Source of the DNA: Desulfovibrionaceae bacterium
Lineage (GTDB): Bacteria; Desulfobacterota; Desulfovibrionia; Desulfovibrionales; Desulfovibrionaceae
Direction: 5' to 3'
Length of the DNA: 64,000 nucleotides
Assembly: GCA_031082225.1 (NCBI GenBank)
Contig: JAVHLG010000013.1
Coordinates: forward strand, 1-64,000
Made by a program: the position numbers and the translations under genes. Below are positions 35,556-44,578 of this stretch, piece by piece. Numbering within the stretch: position 1 is the first letter of the stretch; every line of letters begins with the position of its first letter. Below the pieces are notes generated by a model. It was not told the DNA's origin and ran no database searches. It saw only the letters and a program-made list of their open reading frames with translations.

Positions 35556-35802
35556 AGGTCACCTCCACCAGCCGGACCGTTCCGTCCGCCTCTTCCCATA
35601 CGGCCACATACGTGGGACGTCCTTTCTTGATGTGGCAATGATGCCGCCTTGGCCCAAGCTTGCCGTAGTTCGGCCAGTTCCCCCGGATGGGTCCGGCCTG
35701 CTCCATCTCCAAAAGCAGGGCGAACAGCCGTTCCCGAACCCTTTCGGGCAGCCTCTCCACCTGCCTGCGAACCCCTTTGGCGGCCGTCACCGACCAGTTC
35801 AT
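35524..35802 (-). CDS. RelE/HigB-family toxin
   Basis: A 92-residue basic protein. It begins MNWSVTAAKGVRRQVERLPE, then has a helical hairpin (RVRERLFALLLEMEQAGPIR), HHCHIKKGRPTYVAVWEEAD and VRLVEVTYVGTHEKAPY. This is the RelE-superfold plan of ribosome-dependent mRNA interferases, with the His/Lys/Arg-rich strand as the likely active surface. The antitoxin gene overlaps its 3' end. Together they form a complete type II module, unlike the toxin remnant at 15493. Confidence 0.8.
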   Translation of the reverse strand: MNWSVTAAKGVRRQVERLPERVRERLFALLLEMEQAGPIRGNWPNYGKLGPRRHHCHIKKGRPTYVAVWEEADGTVRLVEVTYVGTHEKAPY

Positions 35803-35903
35803 GACCGACAGGATATACCACCCAATAGAATATCGTCAAGACGCCGAAGAGACGGCGCTCGCCAGCGCCTCGCCGCGTTTCGCGGCCAACGCCACGGGAT
35901 GCC

Positions 35904-36824
35904 ATGACCATCCCCGTCTTTTTCCACCGCGTGCCGGACTACGAGCCTCGCCGCATGGAGCGGGCCGTGGCCGAACTCCTCTCGGCCGCCGGGTTTCGTC
36001 CGGCCCCGGGAACCCGGGTGCTGGTCAAGCCCAACCTGGTGGCCCCCAGGCGCACGCATCTGTCCTGCACGCATCCGGCCGTGGTCCGGGCCGCCTGCGA
36101 CTATCTGCTGTCCTGCGAGGCGCTCGTGACCGTGGGCGACTCCCCGGCCTTTGGCACGGCCCGGGTGGTGGCCCGGATCTGCGGCCTGACCCGGGCCCTG
36201 GCCGACCTGCCCGTGGCCGTGGCGGACTTCACCCGCCCCCGGCCCGTGCCCCTGTCCTTTGGCGGGAGCATCGGCGTGGCCTCCCAGGCCTTGGACGCCG
36301 ACCTCATCCTGAACGTGCCGCGCCTGAAGGTGCACGACCAGATGGGCATGACCGGCGCGGTGAAAAACACCTTCGGCTGCGTGGCCGGGTCGCGCAAGGC
36401 CCTGGCCCACCAGATCCACGGCGAACGCGGCAACCGCTTCCCGCGCCTGATCCTGGACGTCATGGCCGCCCTGCCGCCGCTTTTCCATCTTCTGGACGGC
36501 GGCACGGCCATGCACCGCCACGGCCCCATCGGCGGCGACCCCTTCCCCCTGGGACTCCTGGCCGCATCGCACCAGGCCGTGGCCCTGGACACGGCCGTGA
36601 GCGGACTGCTGGGGATGTCCCCGGAACTGGTCCCCCTGTGGCGCGAGGCCCAGGCCTTGGGCCTGCCCGGATCGAGCCCCGGGGACATCACGTATCCCCT
36701 GCTGACCCCGGCGGATTTCGAGGCCTCGGGCTTTGTCGCGCCAACGACGCTGATCCCCGTGGCCTTCCGTCCCTGGCGCTTCGCCGTCGGCCGCATCAAA
36801 AGCCTTTTGACGCGGTTTCATTGA
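35904..36824 (+). CDS. DUF362-domain protein
   Basis: A 306-residue cytosolic protein of the DUF362 family: RVLVKPNLVAPRRTHLSCTH at the front, VTVGDSPAFGTARVV, DADLILNVPRLKVHDQMGMT and GAVKNTFGCVAG. DUF362 proteins often carry a C-terminal 4Fe-4S ferredoxin domain; this one does not, having only the core. The biochemical role is unknown, though many occur in anaerobes near Fe-S or cofactor genes. The ribosome site is weak (GGGA). It is 36 bases upstream of hypF on the same strand and probably cotranscribed. Confidence 0.8.
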   Translation: MTIPVFFHRVPDYEPRRMERAVAELLSAAGFRPAPGTRVLVKPNLVAPRRTHLSCTHPAVVRAACDYLLSCEALVTVGDSPAFGTARVVARICGLTRALADLPVAVADFTRPRPVPLSFGGSIGVASQALDADLILNVPRLKVHDQMGMTGAVKNTFGCVAGSRKALAHQIHGERGNRFPRLILDVMAALPPLFHLLDGGTAMHRHGPIGGDPFPLGLLAASHQAVALDTAVSGLLGMSPELVPLWREAQALGLPGSSPGDITYPLLTPADFEASGFVAPTTLIPVAFRPWRFAVGRIKSLLTRFH

Positions 36825-36859
36825 CATCTTCGGATTCCTCGCTACCCTCTCAAAAAGCC

Positions 36860-39247
36860 ATGGAACACACCCTTCGCCGCCGCATCACCGTGACCGGACA
36901 GGTCCAGGGCGTCGGTTTTCGACCCTTCATCTACCGCCTGGCCCTGGAATGGGGGCTTGGCGGCGAGGTGCGAAACACCCCCGAGGGCGTGGTCATCGAG
37001 ATTCAGGGCCCCCCCGCCGCCGTGGACGGCTTCGGCCGCGATCTCACGGGAAAACTCCCCCCCCTGGCCCGCATCCTGACCATCGACGGGCAGGACATGG
37101 CCGCCGTTTTGGGCCAACCCGCCTTCGCCATCCGCGAAAGCGCCCCGGGTGTCGGCCATAACGTGCTCATAAGCCCGGACGTGGCCACCTGCCCGGCCTG
37201 CCTGGCGGACATGGCCGACCCGGCCAACCGTCGCCACGGCTATCCCTTCACCAACTGCACCGACTGCGGCCCGCGCTACACCATCACCCGCTCCATCCCC
37301 TACGACCGGGCCTCCACGTCCATGGCCTGCTTTCCCCTGTGCCCGGACTGCGCGGCCGAATACGCCGATCCCCTGGACCGCCGCTTCCACGCCCAGCCCA
37401 ACGCCTGCCCGGTCTGCGGCCCCCAGGTCCGGCTCACGGACGCCTCGGGCGCGACCCTGGCCGAGGGCGACCCCGCCCTGGCCCGGCTTGCCCGGGAACT
37501 GGCCGCCGGGCGCATGGCGGCCATCAAGGGCCTGGGCGGATTCCATCTGGCCTGCGACGCCGCCAGCGACGCGGCCGTGGGGGAACTGCGCCGCCGCAAG
37601 AACCGGCCTGCCAAGCCGTTTGCGGTCATGGTTCCGGACCTGGCCGCCGTCAGGCGGCTGGCCGCGCCCGGGGCCGTCACCGCCCAGGCGGCATCCCTTC
37701 TGACCGGGAACGTCCGTCCCATCGTGCTTTTGCCCACCCGACCGGACGGCCCCCTGTCCGCCCTGATCGGCCCGGACACTTTGGAGACCGGGGTCATGCT
37801 GCCCTATACGCCCCTGCATCATGCGCTTTTCGGGCATCTGGCCCGCGAGATCGGACCTGACCGCCTCCCGGCCCTGGTCATGACCTCGGGCAACGCCGGG
37901 GGCGACCCCATCTGCCTGGGCAACCGCGAGGCCTTGCGGCGTCTGTCCGGCATCGCGGACCTCTTTTTGCTGCACAACCGGGACATCCTGGTGCGCACGG
38001 ACGATTCCGTGGTCCGGCCGATCCCCCCCGGGCCCTTGGCCGAGACCTCCCCCGGCCTCCGGGAGGAGGCCCGGGCCGCGCCCCCCGTCCAATTCCTGCG
38101 CCGGGCCCGGGGCTACGTCCCCTCGCCCGTCCGGCTGCCGGTGACCGGCCCCTGCGTGCTGGGAACCGGCCCGCATCTGAAATGCACCCTGTGCCTGACC
38201 AAGGCCGACCAGGCCTTCGTCAGCCAGCACATCGGGGACATGGAGAACCTCGCCACCCTGGCCTTTTACCGGGAGATGCTGACCCACCTCCAGGACATCC
38301 TGCGCGTGACCCCGACCCGGGTGGTCTGCGACCTGCACCCGGATTACCTGACCACCCGGCTGGCCGAGGAGGAACTGGGGATTCCGGTCATCCGGTTGCA
38401 GCACCACTACGCCCACATCCATGCCGTGCTGGCCGAATGCGGCCACGGCCCGGACGCCGGGCCGGTGATCGGCCTGGCCCTGGACGGCACGGGCTACGGC
38501 GAGGGCGGCGTCCTGTGGGGCGGGGAATGCCTGTATGTGGACCCGGCGGGCCCGGTCCACGAACGCCTGGGGCACCTCTCCCCCATGCGCCTGCCCGGAG
38601 GCGAGGCGGCCATCCGCCATCCCTGGCGCATCGCCATGGGCCTGCTCGCCGACGTGGGCCTGGACGCCGCCCGGTTCCGGCCGCCCTGGCTGCCCGCCGA
38701 GGAACGCGCGGCGGCCCTGGTTTGGCAGATGCTGGAAAAAAACTGCAACTGCCCCCTCTCCACGAGCCTGGGCAGGCTTTTCGACGCGGTGAGCGCCCTG
38801 TGCGGGGCCTGCCTGCATGTGGACCACGAGGGCCAGGCGGCCATCCGGCTGGAGACGATCCAGGACATGGCCGAGACCACGGGCTATGACTGCCCGGTGC
38901 AGGCCGGGGCCTCCCCGGCCGTGCTCGACTCCCGGACGCTTTTCGCCTGCGCGGCCGCGGATCTGGCCCGGGGCGTTTCCCCCGGGGCGGTCAGCCGCCG
39001 TTTCCACCTGGGACTCCTGGACGGACTGACGGAACTGGCCGCGACCATGGCCGCCTGGCGCGGCACGCCCCGGGTGGCCTTAAGCGGCGGCTGCCTGCTC
39101 AACCGGACCCTCTCCCGGGAATTGCCGGACAGGCTGCGCGCGCGCGGGCTTATGCCCATGACCCATCGGCTGCTGCCCCCAGGGGATGGCTGCATCAGCC
39201 TGGGGCAGGCCGCCTATGGCCTGGCGGTCATGGCGGCATCGGTCTGA
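36860..39247 (+). CDS. hypF: Carbamoyltransferase HypF (NiFe-hydrogenase maturation)
   Basis: HypF makes the carbamoyl group passed to HypE as precursor of the cyanide ligands of NiFe hydrogenases. Order in the 795 residues: acylphosphatase-like domain (about 8-95; GQVQGVGFRPFIYRLA), two C4 zinc fingers (about 110-185; CPACLADM ... CTDCGPRYT and CPLCPDCA ... CPVCGP), a YrdC domain (about 200-380; GGFHLACDA, RPAKPFAVMV), and a Kae1-like carbamoyltransferase domain with HHYAHIHAVLAECG and LALDGTGYGEGG. The true start is the ATG at 36860 although the frame is open from 35687. No other hyp genes lie here. It follows the DUF362 gene. Confidence 0.96.
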   Translation: MEHTLRRRITVTGQVQGVGFRPFIYRLALEWGLGGEVRNTPEGVVIEIQGPPAAVDGFGRDLTGKLPPLARILTIDGQDMAAVLGQPAFAIRESAPGVGHNVLISPDVATCPACLADMADPANRRHGYPFTNCTDCGPRYTITRSIPYDRASTSMACFPLCPDCAAEYADPLDRRFHAQPNACPVCGPQVRLTDASGATLAEGDPALARLARELAAGRMAAIKGLGGFHLACDAASDAAVGELRRRKNRPAKPFAVMVPDLAAVRRLAAPGAVTAQAASLLTGNVRPIVLLPTRPDGPLSALIGPDTLETGVMLPYTPLHHALFGHLAREIGPDRLPALVMTSGNAGGDPICLGNREALRRLSGIADLFLLHNRDILVRTDDSVVRPIPPGPLAETSPGLREEARAAPPVQFLRRARGYVPSPVRLPVTGPCVLGTGPHLKCTLCLTKADQAFVSQHIGDMENLATLAFYREMLTHLQDILRVTPTRVVCDLHPDYLTTRLAEEELGIPVIRLQHHYAHIHAVLAECGHGPDAGPVIGLALDGTGYGEGGVLWGGECLYVDPAGPVHERLGHLSPMRLPGGEAAIRHPWRIAMGLLADVGLDAARFRPPWLPAEERAAALVWQMLEKNCNCPLSTSLGRLFDAVSALCGACLHVDHEGQAAIRLETIQDMAETTGYDCPVQAGASPAVLDSRTLFACAAADLARGVSPGAVSRRFHLGLLDGLTELAATMAAWRGTPRVALSGGCLLNRTLSRELPDRLRARGLMPMTHRLLPPGDGCISLGQAAYGLAVMAASV

Positions 39248-39762
39248 GGCGAAAATCCATACTAAAAAACTCTCTTTTTTTTTGTTGACGATTTCCCGGA
39301 TTCACCATAGGGGAGCACCTTCTTCCCGATCCGGCGCACGATGAGCCCGGAACATGGACGCGGGTCAGCCAGGAATGGAAAAATCATTTTTTTTTCAAAA
39401 TGATCCCCATTCATAGCCCTTGTCGCCGAAAACAGGAAACACTATCGACCCAGGCCTGATGCGGTTGCACGGCGCAGGGACGTGAAAAACAGTATATGCC
39501 CCATGGCTCTTCCGATTCCCGATGCTGAAAATTTATTTTGGCAAGCGCGCAATGACTTTGCAACTCTGCTTGACGAAATGACTTTTTTTGGTTCAACATC
39601 GATTTGACGCGTTTTTCTGCGGATCATGTCTACCCTGTATCCTAACGATCCGATACTGGCTCACATATCCTCGCTGGCAAGCCGTTATGAAGATTTTGCA
39701 ATCGTTTTGTGCAACACAACCCCATGTCACTTAACCTATAACAGGAAAAGCGGGAAACAATC
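39248..39762. other. AT-rich regulatory region before the CI-like repressor
   Basis: No gene is seen in this 515-base region. An AT hairpin ATCATTTT/AAAATGAT lies at 39383-39404. TTGACG at 39604 may be a -35 box, with only weak -10 candidates behind it. Composition is far richer in AT than the neighbours, as also before the related regulator at 44579. Confidence 0.45.
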
Positions 39763-40464
39763 ATGACGTATCAAGACTCCGATTCCGGATACAATACATT
39801 CGAAGAGGCTTTTGAGCGGATCAAAAAGTCCACCGGCCTTCGCACCCAGGTGGAGGTGGCCAAACTTCTGGACATCCGCCAGTCGAGCATTTCCGACGCC
39901 AAGCGCCGCAAGTCCATCCCGGACGGATGGCTCATCAAGCTCTACCAGCTCTACGGGCTCAATCCCAACTGGATCCTCGACGGCGAGCAGCCCCAGTTCC
40001 TGGGCGACCGCAAGGGCGGGGCCCTGGCGGTCATGGAGTCCTCGGAGGGCTACGGCGCCCGCAAGCCCAAGCACCACAGCGTGCCCGTCTGCGCCATGAC
40101 CCTGCCCGAGGATGCCGAGGGCGGCTTTGTGGAGACGCCGGTGGAGACCATCACCATCGCCGACAAGTTTTACCGTCCGTCCCTTTTGGTGGTGCGCATG
40201 GACGAGGAGCACATGGAGCCCCTGATCCGCCGGGGGGCCTATGTGGGCATCGACAAGGACCGCAAGACCATCCGTTCCGGCGGCATCTACGCCCTGGATC
40301 TGCCCGTGGAGGGCATGGTCGTCAAACGCGTCAACTACGACGCGGAAAACGCCAAGCTGATCCTGCGCTCGGAGAATCCGGCCCACGAGGACCAGCAGAT
40401 TCCGGCCGAAGACGGGGCTTCCCGGGTGATCGGCCGGGTGGCCTGGGTGCTTCAGGAACTCTAA
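39763..40464 (+). CDS. CI-like repressor: HTH plus S24 domain lacking the catalytic serine
   Basis: A 233-residue regulator. Residues about 12-70 are a phage CI-type helix-turn-helix (TQVEVAKLLDIRQSSISDAK, then SIPDGWLIKLYQLYGLNPNW). The C-terminal half (about 105-233) is a LexA/CI S24-like fold with MEPLIRRGAYVGIDKDRKTI and VEGMVVKRV. The active-site position of the usual GDSMEP motif reads EEHMEP, so the catalytic serine is replaced by histidine, while the lysine is kept; self-cleavage should not occur. It probably controls nearby genes through dimerisation or ligand binding. A strong terminator follows, then the flx-type operon. A paralogue without HTH lies at 44579-45001. Confidence 0.88.
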   Translation: MTYQDSDSGYNTFEEAFERIKKSTGLRTQVEVAKLLDIRQSSISDAKRRKSIPDGWLIKLYQLYGLNPNWILDGEQPQFLGDRKGGALAVMESSEGYGARKPKHHSVPVCAMTLPEDAEGGFVETPVETITIADKFYRPSLLVVRMDEEHMEPLIRRGAYVGIDKDRKTIRSGGIYALDLPVEGMVVKRVNYDAENAKLILRSENPAHEDQQIPAEDGASRVIGRVAWVLQEL

Positions 40465-40488
40465 GCCGGAGCCGTCATCGACTCCTTC

Positions 40489-40519
40489 GGGCCGCGCCAT
40501 CCCGCGCGGCCCTTTTTTT
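40489..40519 (+). terminator. Strong intrinsic terminator after the repressor gene
   Basis: GGGCCGCGC (40489-40497) pairs perfectly with GCGCGGCCC (40504-40512) around CATCCC and is followed by seven T residues. It separates the repressor transcript from the downstream flx operon. Confidence 0.9.
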
Positions 40520-40685
40520 CGCCTGCCGCATGCCACGGACCAGGGAAAAAGGCGCTGACCGGGTGTACAAGCAGGATCGGTCGTGCTAGGATGGCAGACC
40601 TCAGTGATCGGATCCCGTCCCGGTGTGCAGCCATGCCTTCCATCGGCCGCCCCGGAACGGACACGGCGGGAGTAGAAGACGCTTC

Positions 40686-41129
40686 ATGGCCAGCCCCAAA
40701 ACCTACCGGCCCAACATCGTGGCCTTTTTCTGTCGATGGTGTTCCTACGGGGCGGCCGATCTGGCCGGTTCTCTGCGCCTGCGCTATCCCGTGGACATCC
40801 GCATCGTCCGCGTGCCCTGCTCGGGCAGCATCAGCCCCCAGTACCTGCTCTACGCCCTTCTGCAGGGGGCGGACGGCGTCTGGGTCTCGGGATGCCATCC
40901 CGGCGACTGTCATTACCGCATCGGCAACATGCACGCCCGACGCCGCCTGACCCTGTTCCACAACCTGCTGGACTATGTAGGCATTGAGCGCGCCCGCCTG
41001 CTCTTCACCTGGATTGCGGCCTCCGAGGCGCACAAGCTGCAACGGGAGGCCGAGGCCTTCGTGACGGCCGTCGCCGCCCTGGGACCGGCCAGACGCCTGG
41101 TCAAGAGTCTGGAGACCTGCATTTTATGA
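40686..41129 (+). CDS. MvhD-like iron-sulfur subunit (FlxD)
   Basis: A 147-residue protein of the MvhD/hydrogenase iron-sulfur subunit family, which passes electrons between a flavin/Fe-S module and HdrA in methanogens and sulfate reducers. The conserved cysteines are in IVAFFCRWCSYGAADLAG, RVPCSGSISPQYL and GVWVSGCHPGDCHYRIGNMH, ligands of a [2Fe-2S] cluster. ATG 40686 is taken because the upstream frame is not protein-like. The stop overlaps the next start (ATGA). It is the first gene of the operon; in D. vulgaris the MvhD-type gene is grouped with flxABC and hdrABC. No hdr genes are in this window. Confidence 0.85.
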   Translation: MASPKTYRPNIVAFFCRWCSYGAADLAGSLRLRYPVDIRIVRVPCSGSISPQYLLYALLQGADGVWVSGCHPGDCHYRIGNMHARRRLTLFHNLLDYVGIERARLLFTWIAASEAHKLQREAEAFVTAVAALGPARRLVKSLETCIL

Positions 41130-42076
41130 ACGCCTACGCCCGCCGTATCCGGGAAATCGCCCGCAGGCTGCTCAGCGAAAAGGCCGTGGACGCGGTGGCA
41201 GGCTACCGGGCCGGAACCGTGCCCATGCGCGCCCGTCCCTTTGTCGCCCGCACCCCGGCCGAGGCCGGGGAACTGACCTGGACGGGATTTTGCGTGGGCA
41301 ATCTGGCCAAGCTGGCCATCGGCCTCCCGGGCCGGGTGGCGGTATGCGCCCAGGGCTGCATCAGCCGCAACCTGGTGGGGATTGTGCGGGAAAACCGTCT
41401 GGCGCGGGAAAACCTGACGGTCATCGGCGTGCCCTGCCTGGGCATGCTCGACGCCAGAAAGATCCTGGCCAAGGTGGGCGGACGCATGGTCACGGGAGTT
41501 CGCGAGGAGGGTGACGCTGTCACCGCCACGGGCGCGGACTTCGAGGAGACCTTCGCCCGGGGCGACGTCAAGCGCGACACCTGTCTCACCTGCCGACATC
41601 GCAACCCCGTGCTTGTTGACGAGGTCGTGGCCGACCCCGTGCCCGAGACCGGCGGCGGCGACGGCGACCGGATCATCGAACTGTGGGAACGCAAAAAACC
41701 CGATGCCCGCTTCGAACTGTTCACCCGGACCTTCCGCGACTGTATCCGCTGTTATGCCTGCCGGGACGTCTGTCCCCTGTGCCACTGCGCCACCTGCTTC
41801 GTGGACCGCTCCCGGCCCCAGTGGCTGGGCAAGACCCAGGACGAGCCCGACGTTTTGACCTACCACCTGCTGCGGGCCTTCCACTGCGCCGGGCGCTGCA
41901 CGGACTGCGGGGCCTGCGAATCGGCCTGCCCCCTGGGCATCCCCATGCGGCGGCTCACGGCCAAACTCGAATCCGACGCCAGGCGGCTTTTTGGTCACGA
42001 GGCGTCCCTGTCCCTGGACGCCAAGCCCGCCCTGGCCGTCTTTTCCCCTGACGACCCGGACGAGGTCTTTTCCTGA
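41126..42076 (+). CDS. 4Fe-4S dicluster oxidoreductase subunit (FlxC-like)
   Basis: A 316-residue cytosolic protein. The N-terminal ~190 residues hold CAQGCISRN, VIGVPCLGML and DTCLTCRHRNP, like the N-terminal part of coenzyme F420 hydrogenase beta/FlxC-type proteins. Two ferredoxin-like motifs follow: CIRCYACRDVCPLCHCATC (about 205-223) and CTDCGACESACP (about 259-270). It should wire electrons between the flavin subunit and the MvhD-like subunit. It overlaps the flxD-like gene by four bases and is 11 bases from the next gene. Confidence 0.78.
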   Translation: MNAYARRIREIARRLLSEKAVDAVAGYRAGTVPMRARPFVARTPAEAGELTWTGFCVGNLAKLAIGLPGRVAVCAQGCISRNLVGIVRENRLARENLTVIGVPCLGMLDARKILAKVGGRMVTGVREEGDAVTATGADFEETFARGDVKRDTCLTCRHRNPVLVDEVVADPVPETGGGDGDRIIELWERKKPDARFELFTRTFRDCIRCYACRDVCPLCHCATCFVDRSRPQWLGKTQDEPDVLTYHLLRAFHCAGRCTDCGACESACPLGIPMRRLTAKLESDARRLFGHEASLSLDAKPALAVFSPDDPDEVFS

Positions 42077-42087
42077 CGGGAGCCGCC

Positions 42088-43206
42088 ATGTACGACGCCA
42101 TGATCTTTTCCCGCCTGGACCTGCCCCGGGTCATCGCCGCCTGGAGCGCGGGCCGGGCGGTCTATGTTCCGACAACCGCCGGGGGGAACACCACCCTCGC
42201 CCCCTTCGATCCGGAGCGCGGCCTGTCCCTGGACTACGGCAACACCACCCTGTCGCCCAAGGCGTTTTTGTTTCCCCAGACCGAATGTCTGCTGCGTTTC
42301 GCCACCTGCGGGCAGGACGCCGCCCTGGCCGTGGCCGAACCCCAGGGCACGCAAAAACGGTTGCTCTTCGGCATCCGCCCCTGCGACGCGGCGGCCTTCG
42401 CCCTCCTGGACGCGGTTTTTTGCCAGGACGCACACAGCACAGATCCGTCCTGGGTCTCCCGCCGGGAGCGCACGATCCTGGTGGGCCTGGGGTGCAACAC
42501 CCCGGACGCCGCCTGTTTCTGCACCGCCATGGGCTCGGGCCCCCACCATCCCCGGGGCCTGGACATCCTGGCCGCCGACCTTGGCGACGAGGTGCTGCTT
42601 ACGCCGGTCACGGACCGGGGCCGGGCCCTGCTTGCCGAGGCCGCATCCATCGTCCCCGGAATCCCGGCCAGGGGCGAACGCGGCGGGACGGCGCTTGGCC
42701 GGGCCGCGACCCTGCGCATCAACGCCGAGGCGGTCATGGCCAGATCCCCCTTTGCCGGTCTGACCCTTGAGGCCGTGGCCCGGCGCAGTCAGCGCACGGT
42801 GCACGCCCTGGGCATCTGGCCCGCCATCGCCGAAACCTGCCTGAACTGCGGGGTGTGCACGTTTGCCTGCCCCACCTGCCACTGTTTCGACATCCAGGAC
42901 GAGACCAAGGGGGCCTCGGGACGGCGGGTGCGCAACTGGGACACCTGCATGTCCTGGCTTTTTACGGCCCATGCCTCGGGGCACAACCCGCGCCCCACCA
43001 AGGTGGAGCGGGTGCGGCAACGTTTCATGCACAAATTCAAATATATGCCCATGAACCTTGGGGGACGGCCGGGATGCGTGGGCTGCGGCCGTTGCGTACG
43101 CCAGTGTCCGGTGAACATCGACATCCGCGAGGTGCTGCGGACCCTGGACATGGCCTGTCGGGCCGCGCCGCCCTCGGGAGCGCCCCGGGCCGAGGCGGAC
43201 TCATGA
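42088..43206 (+). CDS. 4Fe-4S dicluster subunit (FlxB/AsrA/HydB-like)
   Basis: A 372-residue iron-sulfur protein resembling the beta subunits of sulfhydrogenases and anaerobic sulfite reductase subunit A. The N-terminal domain contains LLFGIRPCDAAAFALLDAVF, which is characteristic of that family. Two C-terminal [4Fe-4S] motifs are CLNCGVCTFACPTCHC (about 251-266) and CVGCGRCVRQCP (about 331-342). GGGAG precedes the ATG. It is coupled to the flavin subunit by a four-base overlap. It would accept electrons from the FAD/NAD(P)H subunit encoded next. Confidence 0.83.
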   Translation: MYDAMIFSRLDLPRVIAAWSAGRAVYVPTTAGGNTTLAPFDPERGLSLDYGNTTLSPKAFLFPQTECLLRFATCGQDAALAVAEPQGTQKRLLFGIRPCDAAAFALLDAVFCQDAHSTDPSWVSRRERTILVGLGCNTPDAACFCTAMGSGPHHPRGLDILAADLGDEVLLTPVTDRGRALLAEAASIVPGIPARGERGGTALGRAATLRINAEAVMARSPFAGLTLEAVARRSQRTVHALGIWPAIAETCLNCGVCTFACPTCHCFDIQDETKGASGRRVRNWDTCMSWLFTAHASGHNPRPTKVERVRQRFMHKFKYMPMNLGGRPGCVGCGRCVRQCPVNIDIREVLRTLDMACRAAPPSGAPRAEADS

Positions 43207-44048
43207 ACGAAAAAAATCCCTATCTGCCCTATCCCGTGCGTCTGGTCGAGGCCCGGTTCGACACCCCGGACACAAGCCTGCGCACCCTGCGGGTGGCCTT
43301 CGAAGATCCGGCCCATGCGGCCGGTTTCGCCTACCGGCCGGGACAGTTCGCGGAACTGTCCGTGACCGGTCGCGGCGAAGCGCCCATCGGCATCGCCTCC
43401 AGCCCCACGGAAGGCGACGAACTGCTCTTCACCGTAAGCCGGATGGGCGTGGTCACCACGGCCCTGCACGAATTGTCGCCCGGCGACCGCCTGGGGGTGC
43501 GCGGCCCCCTGGGCAACGGCTATCCCCTGGCGGACCTTGCCGGGAAGGACATCGTGGTGGTGGCCGGGGGCTATGCCGTGACCACCCTGCGCAGCGCCAT
43601 GATCTGGCTGCTCGACCCGGCCAACCGTGCCCGCTACGGGCGCATCACCTTCGTCTACGGGGCCCGGTCGCCCGAGCTGTTGCTCTATCCGGAGACCTGG
43701 CGGCAGTGGATGGGGCGATCCGACGTGGACTGCCGGGTGACCATCGACAACGCCTGCGAGGGCTGGGACTGCCTGGTGGGTTTCGTGCCCCGGGTGCTCA
43801 AGGAACTGGCCCCCTCCCCGGAGGGCGCGGCGGCCCTGGTGTGCGGACCGCCGGCCATGATCCGCTTCAGCCTGCCGGTCTTCGAGGATCTGGGCTGGCA
43901 ACCGGAGCAGATATTCATGAGCCTGGAAAACCGCATGAAATGCGGCATCGGCATCTGCGGCCGGTGCAACGTGGGCAACCGCTACGTGTGCAAGCACGGC
44001 CCGGTGTTTTCCAAGGCCGAACTGGACCGCCTGCCTGCGGAATACTGA
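43203..44048 (+). CDS. FAD/NAD(P)-binding reductase subunit (FlxA/AsrB/HydG-like)
   Basis: A 281-residue ferredoxin-NADP reductase-type flavoprotein. FAD binding: YRPGQFAELSVTG and PIGIASSPTEGD; NAD(P)-binding: VVVAGGYAVTTLRSAMIWL and LVCGPPAMIRFSL. The C-terminal MKCGIGICGRCNVGNRYVCK supplies four cysteines for a [2Fe-2S] cluster. It should oxidise NAD(P)H and feed the Fe-S subunits encoded upstream. The ATG overlaps the preceding stop. It is the last gene of a D-C-B-A ordered operon; the known Desulfovibrio locus also carries hdrABC, absent here. Confidence 0.88.
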   Translation: MNEKNPYLPYPVRLVEARFDTPDTSLRTLRVAFEDPAHAAGFAYRPGQFAELSVTGRGEAPIGIASSPTEGDELLFTVSRMGVVTTALHELSPGDRLGVRGPLGNGYPLADLAGKDIVVVAGGYAVTTLRSAMIWLLDPANRARYGRITFVYGARSPELLLYPETWRQWMGRSDVDCRVTIDNACEGWDCLVGFVPRVLKELAPSPEGAAALVCGPPAMIRFSLPVFEDLGWQPEQIFMSLENRMKCGIGICGRCNVGNRYVCKHGPVFSKAELDRLPAEY

Positions 44049-44578
44049 TTCTCCGGCGTCGGCCGCCTCACGCCCGGCGCATATCCTCGCCATTTCGGCC
44101 CGGTCCCCTTCGCTTGGGCGATGCCGCGTTTCTTCGCCATCCCGATCATCCCCGGTCCCGGTACGGGGCGGCCATGCGCCGCGCCGAGCGCCGCCTTCCC
44201 GGCCAGCCAGCAAGCCGCAGATCCAACATCCTGATATGTTGTTATTTTTCTGAAACGATTCCGCACCTCCCGCCTTCGTCGGACCTCCCTGTCCACCCGT
44301 GTGTCACAAACAGCCCCTTGCTTCATTCGTATATTCTATTCTTTCCATGCCTATACCGCTTCACGCCGTCTATTTTGGTTCTTGCATCCTATTATCGGTT
44401 GTTCTATCAATATTTCTATATCTAAATATACATTTATAATTGCAATTTTTCGATATTGAGATTAGGTAAGACGAACATGCAGGCCGCGTGAAACACCCTG
44501 CCGCCCCCTGACGGCAAGTCCGCCCCATACCTATTTTAAGCCCGGAAGCCCCGCCGGGTCCGCAAGGAGTCATGCCCC
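44049..44578. other. Intergenic region with strongly AT-rich core
   Basis: No gene is seen. From about 44300 to 44470 the sequence is very AT-rich, with ATATTTCTATATCTAAATAT and TTGCAATTTTTCGATATTGA, suitable for a promoter and a DNA-bending or nucleoid-protein site. It leads into the HTH-less regulator gene. No terminator with a T-run is evident after the flx operon. Confidence 0.45.

Noticed and set aside
35687-36859. In-frame extension of hypF upstream of 36860
   Set aside because: It overlaps the toxin and DUF362 genes and is not protein-like; the acylphosphatase domain starts at 36860.
36842-39007. 721-residue open frame on the minus strand
   Set aside because: It is antisense to hypF and composed of repetitive Gly/Arg/His/Gln; not a real gene.
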